Notes under the pieces: model-generated | Databases searched by the model: none | The model's input: only the letters and a program-made list of their open reading frames with translations | Told to the model about the DNA's origin: nothing | Position numbers and translations under genes: made by a program | Part shown: positions 48,662-60,727 of the stretch, in pieces | Position numbering within the stretch: the first letter of the stretch is position 1 | Layout of the letters: every line of letters starts with the position of its first letter | DNA from: Cytidiella melzeri | Lineage: Eukaryota; Basidiomycota; Agaricomycetes; Polyporales; Irpicaceae | DNA: 64,000 bases | Reading direction: 5' to 3' | Assembly: GCA_022592445.1 (NCBI GenBank) | Contig: JABYQR010000109.1 | Span: 56,497-120,496, forward strand

Positions 48662-49756
48662 TACAGTGATCTTGTTCTCCTTGAACCAAGCTGTAGCAAG
48701 CTTTGACATGTGCTTTGGATCATTGTCCTGTTGGAAAATGATCTGTCGGCAGGTCAAATCTTGGTCTGCCAATGTGCCCAGAAGAGACTCTGATAGGATG
48801 GAGCAGTAAAGCTTTGCATCCATCTTCCCATCAATGCGGTGTAGCCTTCCTTTTCCCTTCAAAGTGATGCATCCCCACACCATGATACTCCCACCCCCGT
48901 GCTTCACTGTCTTCTGCACATTCCGGTCCAAAAACTCCTCGCCCTGTCTTCTTTGGCAGTATTCCCTCCCATCTGAGCCAAATAAATTAAATTTGGACTC
49001 ATCTGAGAACACCATTACCCCCCACTCTTTCTGCCCCCATCTGGTCGCATGTCCAGCCCACCACTTGCGCTTCTTCTTATGAGCTACAGACAGAAACAGC
49101 TTTCGTCGACGCACATATTTCTTCAGCACAATCTTTGCAAGGTTGTGACGCATTGTTCGGGCAGCCACTTGTGGGAATGCCTTGCGCTGCACGTCCGTAG
49201 CGTTGATGGCCTCTTGTTGTGCCAGGAGTAAAGAGGCGTGACGGAGATTGCGGTCTTGTAGAACGCGAGGGCGACCTGTCTTGGGCTTGTTTGCATAGAA
49301 GTCAGGATTGTGGGATAGTTTTTGGATGGTGCGATAGATGGTGGACCGGTGGATGGGGACTTTCTTGCAAATGTCAGGCACACTGACACCTTCATTATGC
49401 AGAGTTCAAATTTGGGCCTTTTTAGTAGGGGTACACTGCACCATATGTGTGGTCTAGAGTTGGGAGAGTGGGTGGTATCAAAAAAAGCACAATAGTGGTG
49501 AAGTGGAGAGATTGAAAAACAAAACAAACCCAAATAGTGGGCGTGCGCGCGACGGGCGCCTAGCGTTGCGACAGCGCGGATTGTGCACAATGTGTTATAT
49601 ACGAGACAGACTCTTTCAATTTCACTGTAGACATATTCTATACATGCAATACTCAATGTGTAAAAAATGATTGAATAAAATAAGCAGTGTTGAGCTCAAA
49701 CAGAGAGCAAAGAGTTGTGCGCTTGCGGTGTCACAAGACTTTTTGCCGCTACTGTA

Positions 49757-52592
49757 GGTTACGTCGGGTTGTTTGAACTTTTACTACAAATTTCTTGTAC
49801 TATTTGTTCTTGCAAATTGGACACTACATTGCATTGCTACTGCAGTTCTGTTTCTTACCTGAACAAATGCACGTGCCAGTGGGTAAAGAAGTCCTCTCGA
49901 GACGGATCTGTATGCAGGGCACTTGCAAGTGCTGGCTCTGATATACATATTGCACGCTGCTTATTAACCTAATAACACTCATTGGCAATAAATACAGAGT
50001 GAAGGTCAAAATCTTCGATATCTTCCTCAAAAGTGTCGCGGAGCGACTGCTGCAATACTGCTAAACCCTAAACAAGGGCAGAGAAGAGGGGGAGAGGAAG
50101 TGGAAGTGGATCTCCAACGACGACAACAAGGTCAAAGTCGATGATAAGCAGGCAAGCAGGCTCAGAGGCCGGATACTGGCAGTGCAAATGACGAAGTCAA
50201 TATCAAGCTTATACTAGGTTACATTGAGTAACTCACCTGGCAGTGCAAATGACGAAGAGGTCAAGATGCAGAACCAGGGAGGGTAAGGGGTACTATATAT
50301 ACTGTGTCTGGGTGGTCTGTGCACCAGTTCCCACACTAGGGACTGGAGTAACTGTGGGGCTGGAGTAACAATAGAACAATAAGGGACCAGGGTAACTGTT
50401 AGGGACCTGAGTAACTGTCAAGGACCAGGGTACAGAGAACAATAGAGCTAGAACAATAGAACAATAGAACAATAGAATAGGAACAATAGAACAATAGAAA
50501 CTGGGGGAATCCCTGGGGAATCCCTAACAATAGACAAAAGACAATAGACGGAAGATAATAGGACAATAGGAACTGGGGGAATCCCTGGGGAATCCCTGGG
50601 GAATCCCTATCAATGGAAGTTGAACAATAGAACAATAGCCTAGGTTGATCTGGAACCGCTCCAGATTGAGTCTAGGGTTTGGGTCTGGACTATTGATAAA
50701 TAAGGCAGGATGTCACGTGACCCGGGTTAGGGTTAGGTCCGGTAACACTCCTAGCCGGAAAATAAGCGCTCTAGATAGGCGCCTAAGGCTGTAAACTTGT
50801 GACATTGTTGGAAAAATCCGGTCTCTGTTGGACTATCCATGTCAAAAAGCACTAGTACAAGGTTTAGGTACAGCTGCAGAGTACTGTACTATTACAACTG
50901 TAATGGGTGTCACAGTTCACAGAAGGCTCTTACATGATGTTGAATGGCTGGTTGTTAAGACACAAAAACAGCATTGTCGGAATCAGACTTTGCTTGGCCC
51001 AAAGGTCAGAGTTGATGTGGAGACAAGGGCTTGACACAACAACTAGGGACACAAAGTGGACGACAATTTGACACTAACACGCCCCCTGGACACAGAGGGA
51101 CCAGGCACAAACACACCAGACCTTGAGGGAGGTGATCACGTTGATACACCTGGAAACTGCTGGACATGCAACAAGCTCAAACAAGGACCCCTTCTTGCAA
51201 ACAAGCAGAGCTCCTTGTCACTCGAGAGCCCTTGCAAGATATCTCAAGGATCGCGTGAGAGCTGGTTCTAGAGCTTGTGTCTCGAGCTTGTCATACAGCT
51301 CGTGTCCCGAGCTTGTCTATGGCTCAGCCCTTTGGGCAATTGAGCTTGTGCTCCTTCAAGTTATGGTTTGAGTTTTTGCATGACATCAGGGAAAAAAACA
51401 AAGTCTCCAAGGGAGTATGGAGTCTTTGGAGAAGTTGGAGAGGACTTGCTTACCCTAGGAAATGGAGTGCTGGGAGCGTTGCGCGTGAGAGGAGGAGTGC
51501 TTGGGAGCACAATGGTAAGATGTTGGAGCACTCTGGAACGTGATAGTGGGACTTTGGAGCGCAAGGCAGTCGTTGTAGCCCGCTGCTACTTATACAGAGT
51601 AGCTGGACTTACTGTGCCGGGAGCACTGTGTAGAACACGTAGAATAGGAAGCATCAATTGTGTATTTCTTCTATTACTGCAATACTACTGTACTAATTGT
51701 GTCCACTGTCCAATCAACGTGAGTTTCAGTTCTTACTTGCTTTCTTTGTCACTGCCCTGTTCGGCTCGTGCTGCCAAATCCTGCTGCGCCCGCTGTAGGG
51801 CATCTTCCAAAAATGCAGCCACCACACCTGTTAAGACCGACTATCGTCAAGGGACAAGTTGTCAAGTCAGAACCCCTTGGTGTAGCTACACTCAAGGTCT
51901 GATGATGGTCTAGGCCACGCGGTCGCTGTCAAGCACAGTGGCAGACAGATGATGGTTTTATAAAAGGAATATTGATATGAAGTGGATAGACTGAGGTTCT
52001 AGCCCCATGTCTAGCGGCTATTTATACATGTTGACCTAACTACTTTTGGACCAGTCCAAAGTAGTGGTAGCAAATTGGAGAAATAGAAAGGAAGAACAAT
52101 ACACAGAGAACATCCACTACTTTGGAAAGCCAATAAGAGAAAAGACCATCAAGTGGTGAGGCAAAGATCAATAGAGAAGGGGTTGAACCTGAAACAGGGA
52201 ATAGACGGGGTTGGACCCAAAACAGGGGATAGATGGGGTTGGACCTGATGGAGTGGTAACGGAGTTATGGAGAGGCCGAGGATTGCACCAAGGCAATGGT
52301 AACCAATCGGAGTTAGGTCCGAGGTTCAAATGGACACAAGGAGACAACTAATGACACAATAGTCCGTGTTGAACGGAGGTGATGTGGATCAGGGAATGAT
52401 GGAGGAAGGACGAGTTGGATTGTCAAGGCACTTGTAAAGAAGATAACTAGTTATCAAGATAATCGAAGAAGTAAAGAAAAATAATAGGGTGTGAAGACTG
52501 TTTGTAACAACACCCTCCTGTGGGAGAGAGATACCTGCAAGGCGGCTGTGTGCTTGATCAGTATCTCATTCACTGCATCAATGATGTTGTAC
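49757..52592. other. Repeat-rich non-coding region, old transposon debris
   Basis: About 2.8 kb with no supported gene. It has a tandem-repeat block (50430-50637), two interstitial telomere-like TTAGGG units at 50725-50737, and an AAGCGC-containing stretch at 50760-50785 that recalls the copia repeats at 61-62 kb. A possible minus-strand LTR spans 50806-51079, with ends TGTTGGA and ACTAACA next to the purine tract complement CGCCCCCT. A 28 bp tandem motif (GGGGTTGGACCxxAAACAGGG) lies at about 52188-52245. A 181-codon frame at 51368-51913 has no motif. Confidence 0.45.
50430..50637. repeat. Degenerate tandem repeats (GAACAATA units and GGGGAATCCCT units)
   Basis: Two motifs alternate: runs of (A)GAACAATAGAACAATAG and blocks of GGGGAATCCCTGGGGAATCCC, the latter occurring twice and then three times. 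Each GGGGAATCCC(C) unit is close to palindromic. No coding potential. Confidence 0.75.
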
Positions 52593-54780
52593 TCACAGTA
52601 TTCGTTTGTACTGCTGTGCACGCACTGCCTTGACACCTTCTGGATTAATGTTTGTCCACTTCTTGAGCTGCTTCATGTGATTGTTGTACTTCTTTTTGTA
52701 TGCATCTTCCGAGATGAGAGCTTGGGATTCTCCACACCACTGGCCCATATATCTAAGCCATATTGGAGCTGTGATACTCGAGTCAATGATAGCACTACTT
52801 CAACACTGCTACGGAACACTCACCATTGTCAATCCAGCAGTGAGGAGCAGCACAGGGATTGGATCGAAGGCTGATCTATAGCAAACACCGACATCCTCTG
52901 CGCTCTTGAATAAATTATCCTTGATTCTGCGCAGAATGATGCGTGGCTCAGCGTAGAACTGCAGATTGTCGGAATTAAAAACCTGATGTGCCTGAGTCAG
53001 CCTATCCTGACATATGAGCAGCAAAAAGGAGCTGAACCTCATAGCAGAAGCGTGGAGACTCCCCCTCTTGTAGGTACTCTACCAGCTTCTTGTTTGCGGT
53101 CTTGATCTCCTTTCGTGTTTGGTCCTGTTTTAAACTGTATATATCAGCCACGGAACAGGTGATCTTGTCCTTCAGATGCCCTCTCTTCGATGAGACACTA
53201 CTCATGATCTAGCAATGGCATAGTGCCGGACATACATCAGACCATGGATGATAGTGGTGTAGCAAGATTGCGACGTACCAGCTTAACAACACAATGAGAA
53301 TCTGTAGGGTCAAAGTTTCGCCCGCAGTGTTGCAGACCTGCCTCCAATCATCCGTTGCCCATTCTGCTGCCACCATAGCGCCAGGAAATAGGTCAGTAGT
53401 AAAGATCCGTATCATGTACAACTCAATTGCCTTGGAGATGAGAGACTTTGTTCGACTGACGTAGTCGCTCCGATTGGGCTTACTATTGCAAGTGGGTGAA
53501 TCTGGGTTCATGTAGCCAATTGGCTCGTATGGTAGCGGTGCTTGAGATGGAGATTGTCTTCACTTTTGCCGTGGCTTGTTTGACTGGATCTTCTCGTGAG
53601 AGCCATGTCCTTGCGCGGCGGGTAGACTGGAAGTATGCCGGCATTCGGTGCTGTGTCCGCAGCATTTGTTCTTGTAAGTATTTGGCGCGGGGCTTGATGA
53701 CTGTGGTACAAAGATCACCGGTTGTCTGCACTCTCCTGATAGAACATGAGCTGCAAATTTGAGTTATTACATACAAGGGAATTGGCATACGAGACTGTGT
53801 ATCAGGCTCTGGCTCTGACAGCGCTGGCAATGAGGAGCATACTGGCGATGTTCCAGTCGACTGGTCTCCTAAAGGTGAGGAGCGACCATCACCAGTATGG
53901 GAAGATATTGCCGGGCTTGGAGATGAGTGACGTTCAGTGGAATAAGGCAGAAGACGAGTGTGTGAACGATGAAGAGCCTGGTCTACCGTACTCACAGTAT
54001 CATTATTCCACATGTAATGATAGTAACTGATGAGACATACCTGTATCGTTTGTGACATCATTCTCCTTGTCACAATGTCTGAACTTTTGCATCTCACTGG
54101 CGCGCTTGAGCTTTTTGCAGGGCGGGCTGGGTATTTGAACAACACCTTGTGATTGAAACTTGGAAGCAGTGAGTATCATGTTGCAATAGGATGAATGATA
54201 TGCAAAATTCTTACTGGTTCAGGTGCGCGGAAGTTTCCCATGATAGTCTCTTCCTCTGACTTGTACTCTTCATCAGAAGGATGCAAGACAGGTAGACTCA
54301 TACGTTGCAACTGCTGTCCTTCATGTTGTGAGCCATTATCTATAATGCACGTTGGTTACCCAGGTCTACAGTACAAATAAAATTAGTCTTACTGCGTGCT
54401 TGACGCTGCTGAAGTTTGGCAAGCTGTTTCTGAGACCAAATGTATTTTTTCTTGAAATCTTCATCCGTGCTCTTATCTGAGGTGAACTTGAGTAATACAA
54501 GATGAAACGTGTCCACTACGACGTACCTATATTTTGCTGTTTCTGAGACTTCTTGCGTGTGCGCATGCTGTCTACAGGGAGAATATCACTCTCAGATACT
54601 TCTTGGTTATGACAACAACGGCCGTGTGCTTTGGTAGTGTTTGACTCAGCAGAAGTAGCTGAGTATAAGTCGCTGTTAGTATAGGCACTGAACTACAAGA
54701 TTGAGTCAATACTTGCCTTCATCTGGCTGATGTTTGTCATCGAGTAACTCAGAAGTGTCTTGTTGTCGACAACGAGGCAT
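52593..54780 (-). CDS. DUF6532-like agaricomycete protein, multi-exon
   Basis: Starts at ATG 54778-54780 (MPRCRQQDTSELLDD). Several short exons encode a charged, low-complexity N-terminal half (RTRKKSQKQQN, then KKKYIWSQKQLAKLQQRQAR, then HPSDEEYKSEEET). The first intron appears to be of the GC-AG type (donor GCAAGT). The C-terminal half has the features I associate with DUF6532: ISKAIELYMIRIFTTDLFPG, SSKRGHLKDKITCSVADIY, SAEDVGVCYRSAFDPIPV and SAIIDSSITAPIWL, with SEDAYKKKYNNHMKQLKKWT before the stop TGA at 52593-52595. The join near 53300 may hold a frame change, so integrity is not shown. The family is widespread and often multi-copy in mushroom genomes, with no known role. It is divergent from the Plavaka transposase start, with about 200 bp between. 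Confidence 0.5.
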
Positions 54781-54988
54781 CTGGACTGGAGGCAGTACAA
54801 GTGAAGTGAGCGTGAGCGTAGAGAGAAAGACGTGAGAAAATGCTGGAAGCCGGGCTTACCAACGTGTTTGTTGTTGCTTGATGTGGTTGCTGGCAAGGAA
54901 CCCAATGGAAGAGAATGGAGTGGTAGAACAAACTTCACAGCGTTACCCGTTTGCCCAAATCCTAGCACTGTCCTCGCAAAATCCATCC

Positions 54989-57900
54989 ATGTTGCCCTAT
55001 ATCTGCTTTTGCTGTGGTGCAGAGAAGCCAAGCGTATCCGGTCTCAGCAAGCATATTCAGCATAAAAACGAGTGCATAAGAGCCTTTTACGCATGTCTCA
55101 ATGACCACAGGCCCTCAGCTCGTGCTATATCATTGTCTCCTCCCTTGCAGTATGTTGGTGACCTTGCTGAGCCTTCAAACTTCATGGACGTTCAGCGCAA
55201 GAGTCTGAGGAAGGTGGAAGTCATGCTCTGCACCCAATCACGCAAGGAGACATTAGCTTACCTTCCAATACCTTTGTCGACCCCGCTCAGACTCTTCAGA
55301 CCCTTCAAGTTCAGACTCATCCAGGAAACGAGCTGGTAGAGCCAGATGAAGCAGGTGGACTGTCAAAAGATTGTTCGTTGAGCACCTGGAGCTGAGCACT
55401 CACCGGGTCGGATATATGGCAAGGGCACAAACATATACAATGCAATGAAGGAGGCAAGGAGGAAAGAGGCGTACCAGATCACACTTCATGGGCTCCTTTT
55501 GCAAATGGCAAAGAATGGAGTTAGCGCAATGGAAATGGAGGCTGGTCTCAGTCACAGCACGTGGATAAGTTTCTGAAGCTCGAAATGGTAAGAAATATAT
55601 TGCATTGACAAAGCAAACAAATACTTACCCTATGATTTAGTCGCGAAAGCATGCAGCACTGTCATGCAAAGATAAGCGTGCTTTCTTTGCAAAGATTGAT
55701 GAGCTTCCGAGAGGTCCAAAATGGCAGTGTGAGATTATCAAAGTGATAGGGAGTGAGAAGGATGCGGAGGGAAACTCGAACAAAAGGTAGAGCTGGTTGA
55801 GCTCTGGAAACAGAATCCTGTCATTGCATCAAGGACTTGATTGCAAATCCGTTGTTAGCGGAACATATGCGCTTTAGATTGGAGAGGTTGCATGAGGATG
55901 AGGACGGAAAGCGGCCAATTTTCAGTGAGATGTGGACGGGGGAATGGTGGGAGACAATCCAGTACACTGTGTCAATGAAGACTACTTGAGATAATCTCGT
56001 TGACAGCTTGCGTGTGATAGAACTCTTACCAGAGGGTGCAACCGTTGCGCCGGTCATCCTTGCCTCAGATAAGACTCAGTTGTCCAATTTCAGCAGCGAT
56101 AAATCTGCATGGCCGGTCTATCTCACCATCAGAAACATTTCCAAGGACATGTGACACTCACCTTCTGCACATGCAACTGTGCTCATTGGATACATCCCTG
56201 TTACAAAGCTTGAATGCTTTCCAAAGTCGGAGCGGTCAATGCAAAGCTCCGAACTGTTCCACACGTGCATGTCTTCGTTGCTGGAGCCACTAATTGAAGC
56301 TGGGAAGAACGGCGTCAGCATGGTCTGTGCAGATGGGCACATTTGTCGTGTTTACCCCATCCTTGCTGCATACGTTGCCGATCATCCCGAGCAGTGCTTG
56401 GTAGCTTGTACAAAGGAGAGTGCCTGCCCAAAGTGCACTGTCAAGCCTGAGCAGCGAGGAGATCCTGTCCACTCACCTTTTCGGAATCCAGAGCAGACAT
56501 TGTCTTTGATCAATGATGCACTGCGCGGCTGGAATTCTCAGGTGGTCAAGGATAGGAACATTTGTCCAATCACGCCCTTTTGTAAGGACTTACCTCACTG
56601 CAACATCTTCCAGGCTGTCATGCCTGACATCCTCCATCAATTGCACAAAGGAGTGTTCAAGGACCATGTGGTCAAATGGACGACAGCGTGTGTAGACGGC
56701 GGACATGCTGAGGTCGATCGCCGCTTTGTAGCCATGCTTCCTCATCCCGATCTTTGACATTTCAAACACGACATATTGCTGGTATTGCAATGGACTGGAA
56801 CCGGGTACAAGCACATGGAAAAGTATTTCTTGGTGCCATCGCAGGCTCCGTGGATCCAGGAGTTGAACGAGCGGTCCGCGCGGTACTCAACTTCATCTAT
56901 TATGTGCATTCCGAGGTCCACACGGAAGACACTTTTGCTCGCCTTGACGCCTCTTGGAGGGCATTTCACACGGAAAAGAACATATTCCGGCATCTGGGTG
57001 TGTGAAAACACTTTAAAATTGCAAGATCCATTCAATGATGCACTACGTACATTTGATTCGCCTCCTGGGAACAGCCAATGGGTACAGCACTGAGAGCCCT
57101 GAACGGCTTCATATTGACTTTGCCAAAGTTGCTTACCGCGTGTCCAACAAGAAGGAACATGTAAAGCAAATGACAACCTGGCTCAGACATCATGACTCGG
57201 TACAATGTTTCCACGCATACCTTGAGTTCTGCTACCCCGGCTCAGTGTTGGCTTGAAGAGTGGTGGAGTAGAAGATAAAGATAACCTGAGAGATTGTGGC
57301 CACTCTGCGCCTGAGGACGACAATGGCAACAAAGATCAGCCCGCGACAGACCCAGGCAATGACCCACCAGTGCAAGATCTGCCGTACAAGGTAGCAAAGC
57401 ATTCCCTTACCCTTGGATGCTGGTTGCCACTATTGAGAGAGACATAGACGCGGTTGGTTTTGGAAGGTCCTCAAGACATTTCTGCGCAATCATTCGTCCC
57501 ATCAGACGCGGACAGGCCATATTGATGGATCAACAGGTGTGGACGTATACAAGCTGTTCAGACGGACTTACCGTCATGAGCCAAGTCTCAAAGAAGACCT
57601 CCACCGACACAATCTATGCAACACCTCCAGTGGCAGCCTATGTCCGACAAGAGGCGATTCCTCCCTGTTTCTCGACTGTTCTTGCGTTTGAAACTGCCGC
57701 AGATTGCGCCGGATCAAGCAGAGCAGAGCATGGGACAGGAGTTGCGACCAATCCTGTATCAGGTACACATTTAATTGAAAGACGTGGTCAATCAGTTTCT
57801 GATTGTGCAACCAGGGCTTACCGTTGGCGAAGTTCATGTGATATTCAATTTGCCAATGGAATATCAGGTCATTTCAAAGCACCCACTGGCATTGGTCGAG

Positions 57901-58182
57901 TGGTTCACCCCGCTGAACGCCCGTGCCAAGGATGTTGGCATGTATAGCATCTCACGCTCAACTCGGTATCATCGTTGTCACATGTCCATCATTCCAATCA
58001 CTCAGATCAAACGTACCTGTCATCTCAATCCAGTCTTCGGCTCTGTCATGAATAAAGACTGGAATAGGGAAAACATATTGCAGCTGAGCCAGAGATTCCT
58101 GGTCAATCCTTACCTTAGACATTCTGATTTTGTAATACTCGGTCATCATGTTGATAGGTGGCTCGAAGACAGCAATCAATGA
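54989..58182 (+). pseudogene. Plavaka-type (KDZ/CMC-related) transposase, broken
   Basis: Starts with a C2H2-like finger (ICFCCGAEKPSVSGLSKHIQH). The diagnostic core follows: LPEGATVAPVILASDKTQLS and KSAWPVYLTI (about 56030-56130), VLIGYIPVTKLECF (56179), DGHICRVYPILAAYVADHPE, ACPKCTVKPEQRG, MPDILHQLHKGVFKDHVVKW (about 56620), IAGSVDPGVERAVRAVLNFI (about 56840), GPERLHIDFAKVAY-like pieces (about 57095) and a C-terminal region VHVIFNLPMEYQ with VEWFTPLNARAK (about 57830-57930), ending at SNQ. An in-frame TGA at 56152-56154 and several frame changes (near 56757, 57003 and 57250) break it. Plavaka elements are cut-and-paste transposons of agaricomycetes. Element ends were not found. Confidence 0.82.
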
Positions 58183-59371
58183 ATCATATACATACCACTT
58201 CTACAGGGGAATTTATGGGATATATGTGAATGAGAAAACAAAGGTGTGTTGTGGAAGCCAGGTTGAATTATGACGGGGGTCAAAGGCTGTATTCACCGTA
58301 ACTGTTGTTACGGCCATGCCGCGGCACCCAAGGACGGAGAAGGTTGTCAGAGGTTCCTGTCTCCAGAGCCAAAGCATTGTTGCAAGGGATGCTCCTGGGA
58401 GCTCCAGAGCGCGTAGATCCAGGTACCAATGCTACCACGTACTCCAGAGCAGCATTGGCATGTACGGAGATTGCTGTCAGGGTGCCCATCTCCAGAGCCA
58501 AACCGTGTTTCCTGATGGAGTTCTCGTCCATGTCTCTCACAAGTTTTGGACAGCCTCGAGCACATTGGCACTTTCCCTTGCCACCCTTGGTTTCCTTGCA
58601 GCCCCCTTGCTCACTTGCTCCCTTGGATCCCACGGCTCTTCTCATGGGTAGGAAAATCTTGAGCAGCCTCTCTCTCTCTCTTCATGGGCCACCGCTTGCA
58701 TGTCTCGTGCCATGTCTGCCAGATAAGGTTCCTGCAGCTGATAGGGCTTGGCATGTCCGGCAGTAAAATGCCAACCTGCACCCTCAGACACTAGACTCCT
58801 AATCTCCTCCTTCATAGTGTCCACTGCTGCTCTCTCCACCCAGCAGCTTACATTGTGGCATGTTTGTGGGTGCTGCATAAAGCCGGAAAGTATGGCCTTC
58901 CAGGAGGCAAGGAGGTCTTGCACAAAGGGGTGGTACAAGGCCTCTTGAGACCATGCACTTTAAATGAATTCAGACACAGAGATGCTATGAGAGGATAGTA
59001 GCCATGAAATGTCTTCCAAAACCTTGTACATGGTGGTCAGGTAGTGTACGTTGGTATTGCAGGCAACATCTACTTACAAAGTCACAAGATTGCAATCTCA
59101 ATTGTGTCAGCAGTTGTGTTTGAAAATTCTGAGCGTCATATTATATATATATATATTGAGTGCTATGTGTTTTATTGCAGGTCTGCTGTTCCGAGGAGGG
59201 TGACAAAGTTTGTTTACACTTGTCAGAGGCCAGTTGCCGGAGGGAGGGAAGCAGAATTAAGGTTGGGAGAATAAGCACATGTTAAATTGATTGATTTCTC
59301 AATACAGTAAGCTACACAACACAGCCAAACACTCCTTGAGACCCAGGATATTTCTGCTCTCCCAACTGACA
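58183..59371. other. Non-coding region with a fragment of a repetitive mushroom protein
   Basis: On the minus strand at 58938-58642, a frame includes FVQDLLASWKAILSGFMQH and GAGWHFTAGHAKPYQLQE. The pattern recalls the N-terminal part of multi-copy transposon-linked agaricomycete proteins, but I cannot name it firmly. Just below it, 58300-58500 has three similar CTCCAGAGCCAAA-type segments. No intact gene is seen. Confidence 0.35.
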
Positions 59372-59742
59372 CTTATCTTATCTTATCAATGGCACATGGA
59401 TACCGCATGTGATCAAGTACATGTGACAGACTGGTCACATGATCATAGAAGGTGCTGGAACATTGTGGAACACTGTAGAACATCGCACCATAGCACACCA
59501 TACGTTCCCACGGCAGTGTTAGGAGTACAGACCCGGTACCAGGGGTCCTTGTCTGAGATGTATATAAACCCACCCTGTAGCTCCCTAAAGACCTCAGATT
59601 CTACCTCCTGGTCTTTAGCTCATTATCAGCTGCTCCCTCGTCGTTGTCTCTCCCCCTTTCCTCATCATCAATTCACCTGCCGTCATTGTCCACGCGAGTT
59701 CGCTCGTTGTTCCTCTCTCCTCATCATCACTTCCTTGATGGA
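59372..59742 (+). repeat. LTR copy, plus orientation (arm of an inverted pair)
   Basis: It matches the complement of 60728-61150 almost base for base, from CTTATCTTATCTTATC through a TATA-type sequence (GTATATAAACCC, about 59561) to CTCATCATCACTTCC. It lacks an approximately 55 bp stretch present in the other copy. The position of the TATA box suggests an LTR promoter. Confidence 0.75.
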
Positions 59743-59933
59743 TTGTCTAAGTCAATCCAGTGGATGTGAGGGTTGTCCGGGTCAATACTTCCTATTTTGT
59801 CTAGGGAGTCTGACACTAAACATCCCTTAGGGAACTCAAGCTCATCGATCTCTTATTGAGTTACAATGATGTTTTTACAATCTCTTGAGGCACAGAGTTC
59901 AGGACATCTGGTAAATCTCTACTCACCATTTTC

Positions 59934-60715
59934 CTAATCTATTGCCAAATTGTGGCGGCGCAAGAAGGTCATCCCAATAATCATTTGTTTACTACCAAGA
60001 TCAGTAACAAGCCTGTGTTGTCTTGCTCTGTGCCATTCTATTTCTAGGTGTGCACATACTGAGTGAGTGATTTGACCATCTTTATTAGGAGTACCGTGAA
60101 CATTGACAATATTAAACAGTGATGCCAGTTGACTTGTTACCAGATTTTTACTTTCAGCCACTGACTTACTGATGAGCGTGGTTGTGGCTCCTGAATCTAC
60201 CAGAGCTTTGAACTGCACTTTCTTTCCGTATAGCCAAATTGTAGCTGGTAGAAACAATGAATTCTCTGAACACATTACATTTTTGACAGTATCTATGGTA
60301 CAAAGATCAAGGGTATCAGGGCTTACGCACTCATGTTTGCAGGGACTCACATGGTGCTTTGGACAAAATCCTTGCCCTTGGTCGGCTTTATTGTTCCTTT
60401 TCCCTTGTCAGGATATGGGTGAGGAGTTGAAGGTTCATCATCTTCCATTGGAACCTCTTCAATGTGAGCCGCCAATTCTAATTGCACGGTATTTACATTT
60501 TTTGTCTTAGACAACAAGGCCTTAGGGGTTTTGGCCTCGCTATCCGTCCCAGAGTCCTTGGCATCTGCTGCCCAAGTCTTCTTTGGTGCCAAAGACTTTC
60601 CATCCTTCCTCTCATCCTTCTTCTTCTCGTTGGGCTTCTTCCTCAGGTCGTTGAGGTTGCACTCATCCGTGTTATGTCCTTTCAACTTATGGATGTGTGT
60701 CAAGAACACAACCAA
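59934..60715 (-). pseudogene. Ty3/gypsy gag-protease fragment
   Basis: Two adjoining open stretches on the minus strand. The first (60715-60347) begins at a CCHC-knuckle-like remnant (HKLKGHNTDEC), followed by a Lys-rich acidic linker. The second (60350-59934) is a retropepsin-like aspartic protease with FKALVDSGATTTLIS (catalytic DSG) and KQMIIGMTFLRRHN, the family's C-terminal strand. The capsid half of Gag and all of reverse transcriptase and integrase are missing. The LTR copy at 60728-61150 lies directly upstream in the right orientation, so the LTR is joined to the knuckle with an internal deletion. Confidence 0.75.
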
Positions 60716-60727
60716 ACTCTATGAAGA

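Larger units (their letters stand above)
45713..49444 (-). pseudogene. Tc1/mariner transposase, interrupted and mutated
   Basis: The frame starts at ATG 49442-49444 (MVQCTPTKKAQI), hits TGA at 49406-49408, then stays open to the nested insertion at 48662. It shows helix-turn-helix DNA-binding segments (HRSTIYRTIQKL, RTMRHNLAK) and the first two catalytic Asp residues in VMVFSDESKFNLFG and IIFQQDNDPKH. The C-terminal part resumes at about 45936 and ends at 45713 (ENVWDHLDRKLRAHKQQ, with the catalytic Glu in LENVWD), but the usual SPDLNP segment before that Glu is missing or garbled. It is inactive by three separate lesions: a stop, the insertion and a deletion. The enzyme would cut at TA and move the element by cut and paste. 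Confidence 0.88.
45438..49754 (-). mobile_element. Tc1/mariner element, split by a Fot1/pogo insertion
   Basis: The outer ends are CAGTAGCGGCAAAAAGTCTT on the left and the complement of the same 20 bases on the right (49735-49754). Similarity runs on through about 30 bp with one mismatch, and TA duplications lie at 45436-45437 and 49755-49756. Without the nested element and its extra TA, the unit is 1,592 bp, a usual Tc1 length. Its transposase runs on the minus strand. Confidence 0.9.

Noticed and set aside
50430..50637. Tandem repeats as a CRISPR array
   Set aside because: Units vary in length, spacers are not unique, and the genome is eukaryotic.
50725..50737. TTAGGGTTAGG as a telomere end
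   Set aside because: Only two units inside repeat debris, with genes and elements on both sides; chance or old debris is more likely.
51368..51913. A 181-codon open frame
   Set aside because: No motif, low-complexity hydrophobic and Ser stretches, and it lies in repeat-rich DNA.
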